The notes beneath the pieces are model-generated. The model was not told the DNA's origin, searched no databases, and worked only from the letters and a program-made list of their open reading frames with translations. A program made the position numbers and the translations under genes. A stretch of 33,501 bases of DNA from Bacillota bacterium (GTDB taxonomy: Bacteria; Bacillota; DTU030), in contig JAAYSG010000038.1 in assembly GCA_012518435.1 (NCBI GenBank), positions 1 through 33,501 on the forward strand. Reading direction: 5' to 3'. Position 1 is the first letter of the stretch; every line of letters begins with the position of its first letter. Below are positions 33,296 through 33,501 of the stretch, piece after piece.

Positions 33296-33370
33296 TGGTT
33301 GGGGCGGTAGGGGTCGAACCTACGCATACAGGATCCAAAGTCCCGTGCCTTACCGCTTGGCTACGCCCCA
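33296..33370 (-). tRNA. tRNA-Gln (anticodon TTG)
   Basis: Minus-strand cloverleaf: acceptor TGGGGCG/CGCCCCA, anticodon stem CGGGA/TCCTG with loop CTTTGGA (anticodon TTG), T loop TTCGACC and encoded CCA at 33298-33296. The discriminator is A. Four bases separate it from tRNA-Tyr, so both come from one precursor. Confidence 0.93.
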
Positions 33371-33373
33371 TTA

Positions 33374-33460
33374 TGGTGGAGAGGGCTGGATTTGAACCAG
33401 CGAAGGCTTTGCCAGCAGATTTACAGTCTGCCCCCTTTGGCCAAACTTGGGTACCTCTCC
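33374..33460 (-). tRNA. tRNA-Tyr (anticodon GTA)
   Basis: This is an 87-base class II tRNA on the minus strand with the long variable arm of tRNA-Tyr. Acceptor GGAGAGG pairs with CCTCTCC, the anticodon stem CAGA/TCTG encloses CTGTAAA (anticodon GTA), T loop TTCAAAT, and CCA is encoded. Confidence 0.94.
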
Positions 33461-33472
33461 CTTTAATATAAT

Positions 33473-33501
33473 TGGTGGGCCCACCTGGGATCGAACCAGG
33501 G
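33473..33501 (-). tRNA. 3' part of a tRNA cut by the window edge
   Basis: The minus strand reads a T arm (CCTGG/CCAGG with loop TTCGATC), acceptor 3' half TGGGCCC, discriminator A and encoded CCA. The anticodon is outside the window, so the amino acid cannot be stated. Confidence 0.85.

Noticed and set aside
1-33501. CRISPR array, prophage or toxin-antitoxin module
   Set aside because: No regularly spaced repeats, phage structural genes or typical small paired genes were seen.

Overview
The window looks like chromosomal DNA of an endospore-forming member of the Firmicutes (class Clostridia, Peptococcaceae-like). The evidence is a full-length spoIVA, strong AGGAGG-type ribosome sites with frequent GTG/TTG starts, encoded CCA ends on the tRNAs and Gram-positive lipoprotein and ABC-transporter architecture. 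There is no 16S rRNA, so this placement is inference. Most of the window is ordinary core and metabolic DNA. I see no CRISPR array, prophage or defence island. Layout: (1) 1-2300 holds the 3' end of der, a terminator, and spoIVA behind a sigma-E-like promoter. (2) 2300-4880 is a threonine operon: an ACT-domain ThrR/PheB-type regulator, thrC and thrB, led by a near-consensus sigma-A promoter. (3) 4990-7630 holds diaminopropionate ammonia-lyase and pyrimidine-nucleoside phosphorylase. (4) 7660-8870 holds tRNA-Pro(GGG) with its own promoter and terminator, followed by two decayed transposase relics. (5) 8874-12165 holds a GT4 glycosyltransferase overlapping a large membrane protein whose outer domain resembles a sulfatase/alkaline phosphatase with part of its metal site missing. 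(6) 12395-18586 holds four M42-family metallo-aminopeptidase paralogues, the last three translationally coupled, interrupted by a DUF5317-like membrane protein and D-Ala-D-Ala ligase. (7) 18722-24078 holds an EF-G-2-type translation factor, surE, mtnA and mtaD. (8) 24375-31103 holds a class-I amidotransferase-like peptidase C26 next to a complete dipeptide/oligopeptide ABC transporter (lipoprotein, two permeases, two ATPases), with a likely processing or attenuation hairpin after the lipoprotein gene and a strong terminator at the end. (9) 31263-33203 is an unusual gene joining a nitroreductase-like domain to about eleven TPR repeats, convergent with a minus-strand tRNA cluster (an unresolved tRNA cut by the window edge, then Tyr, then Gln). 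Functionally, much of the window fits peptide and amino-acid use: peptide import, cytoplasmic aminopeptidases, a C26 hydrolase and an amino-acid lyase that yields pyruvate and ammonia. Nucleoside and methylthioadenosine salvage genes (pdp, surE, mtaD, mtnA) are interspersed. The least explained items are the nitroreductase-TPR fusion, the phosphatase-like polytopic membrane protein and the M42 expansion.
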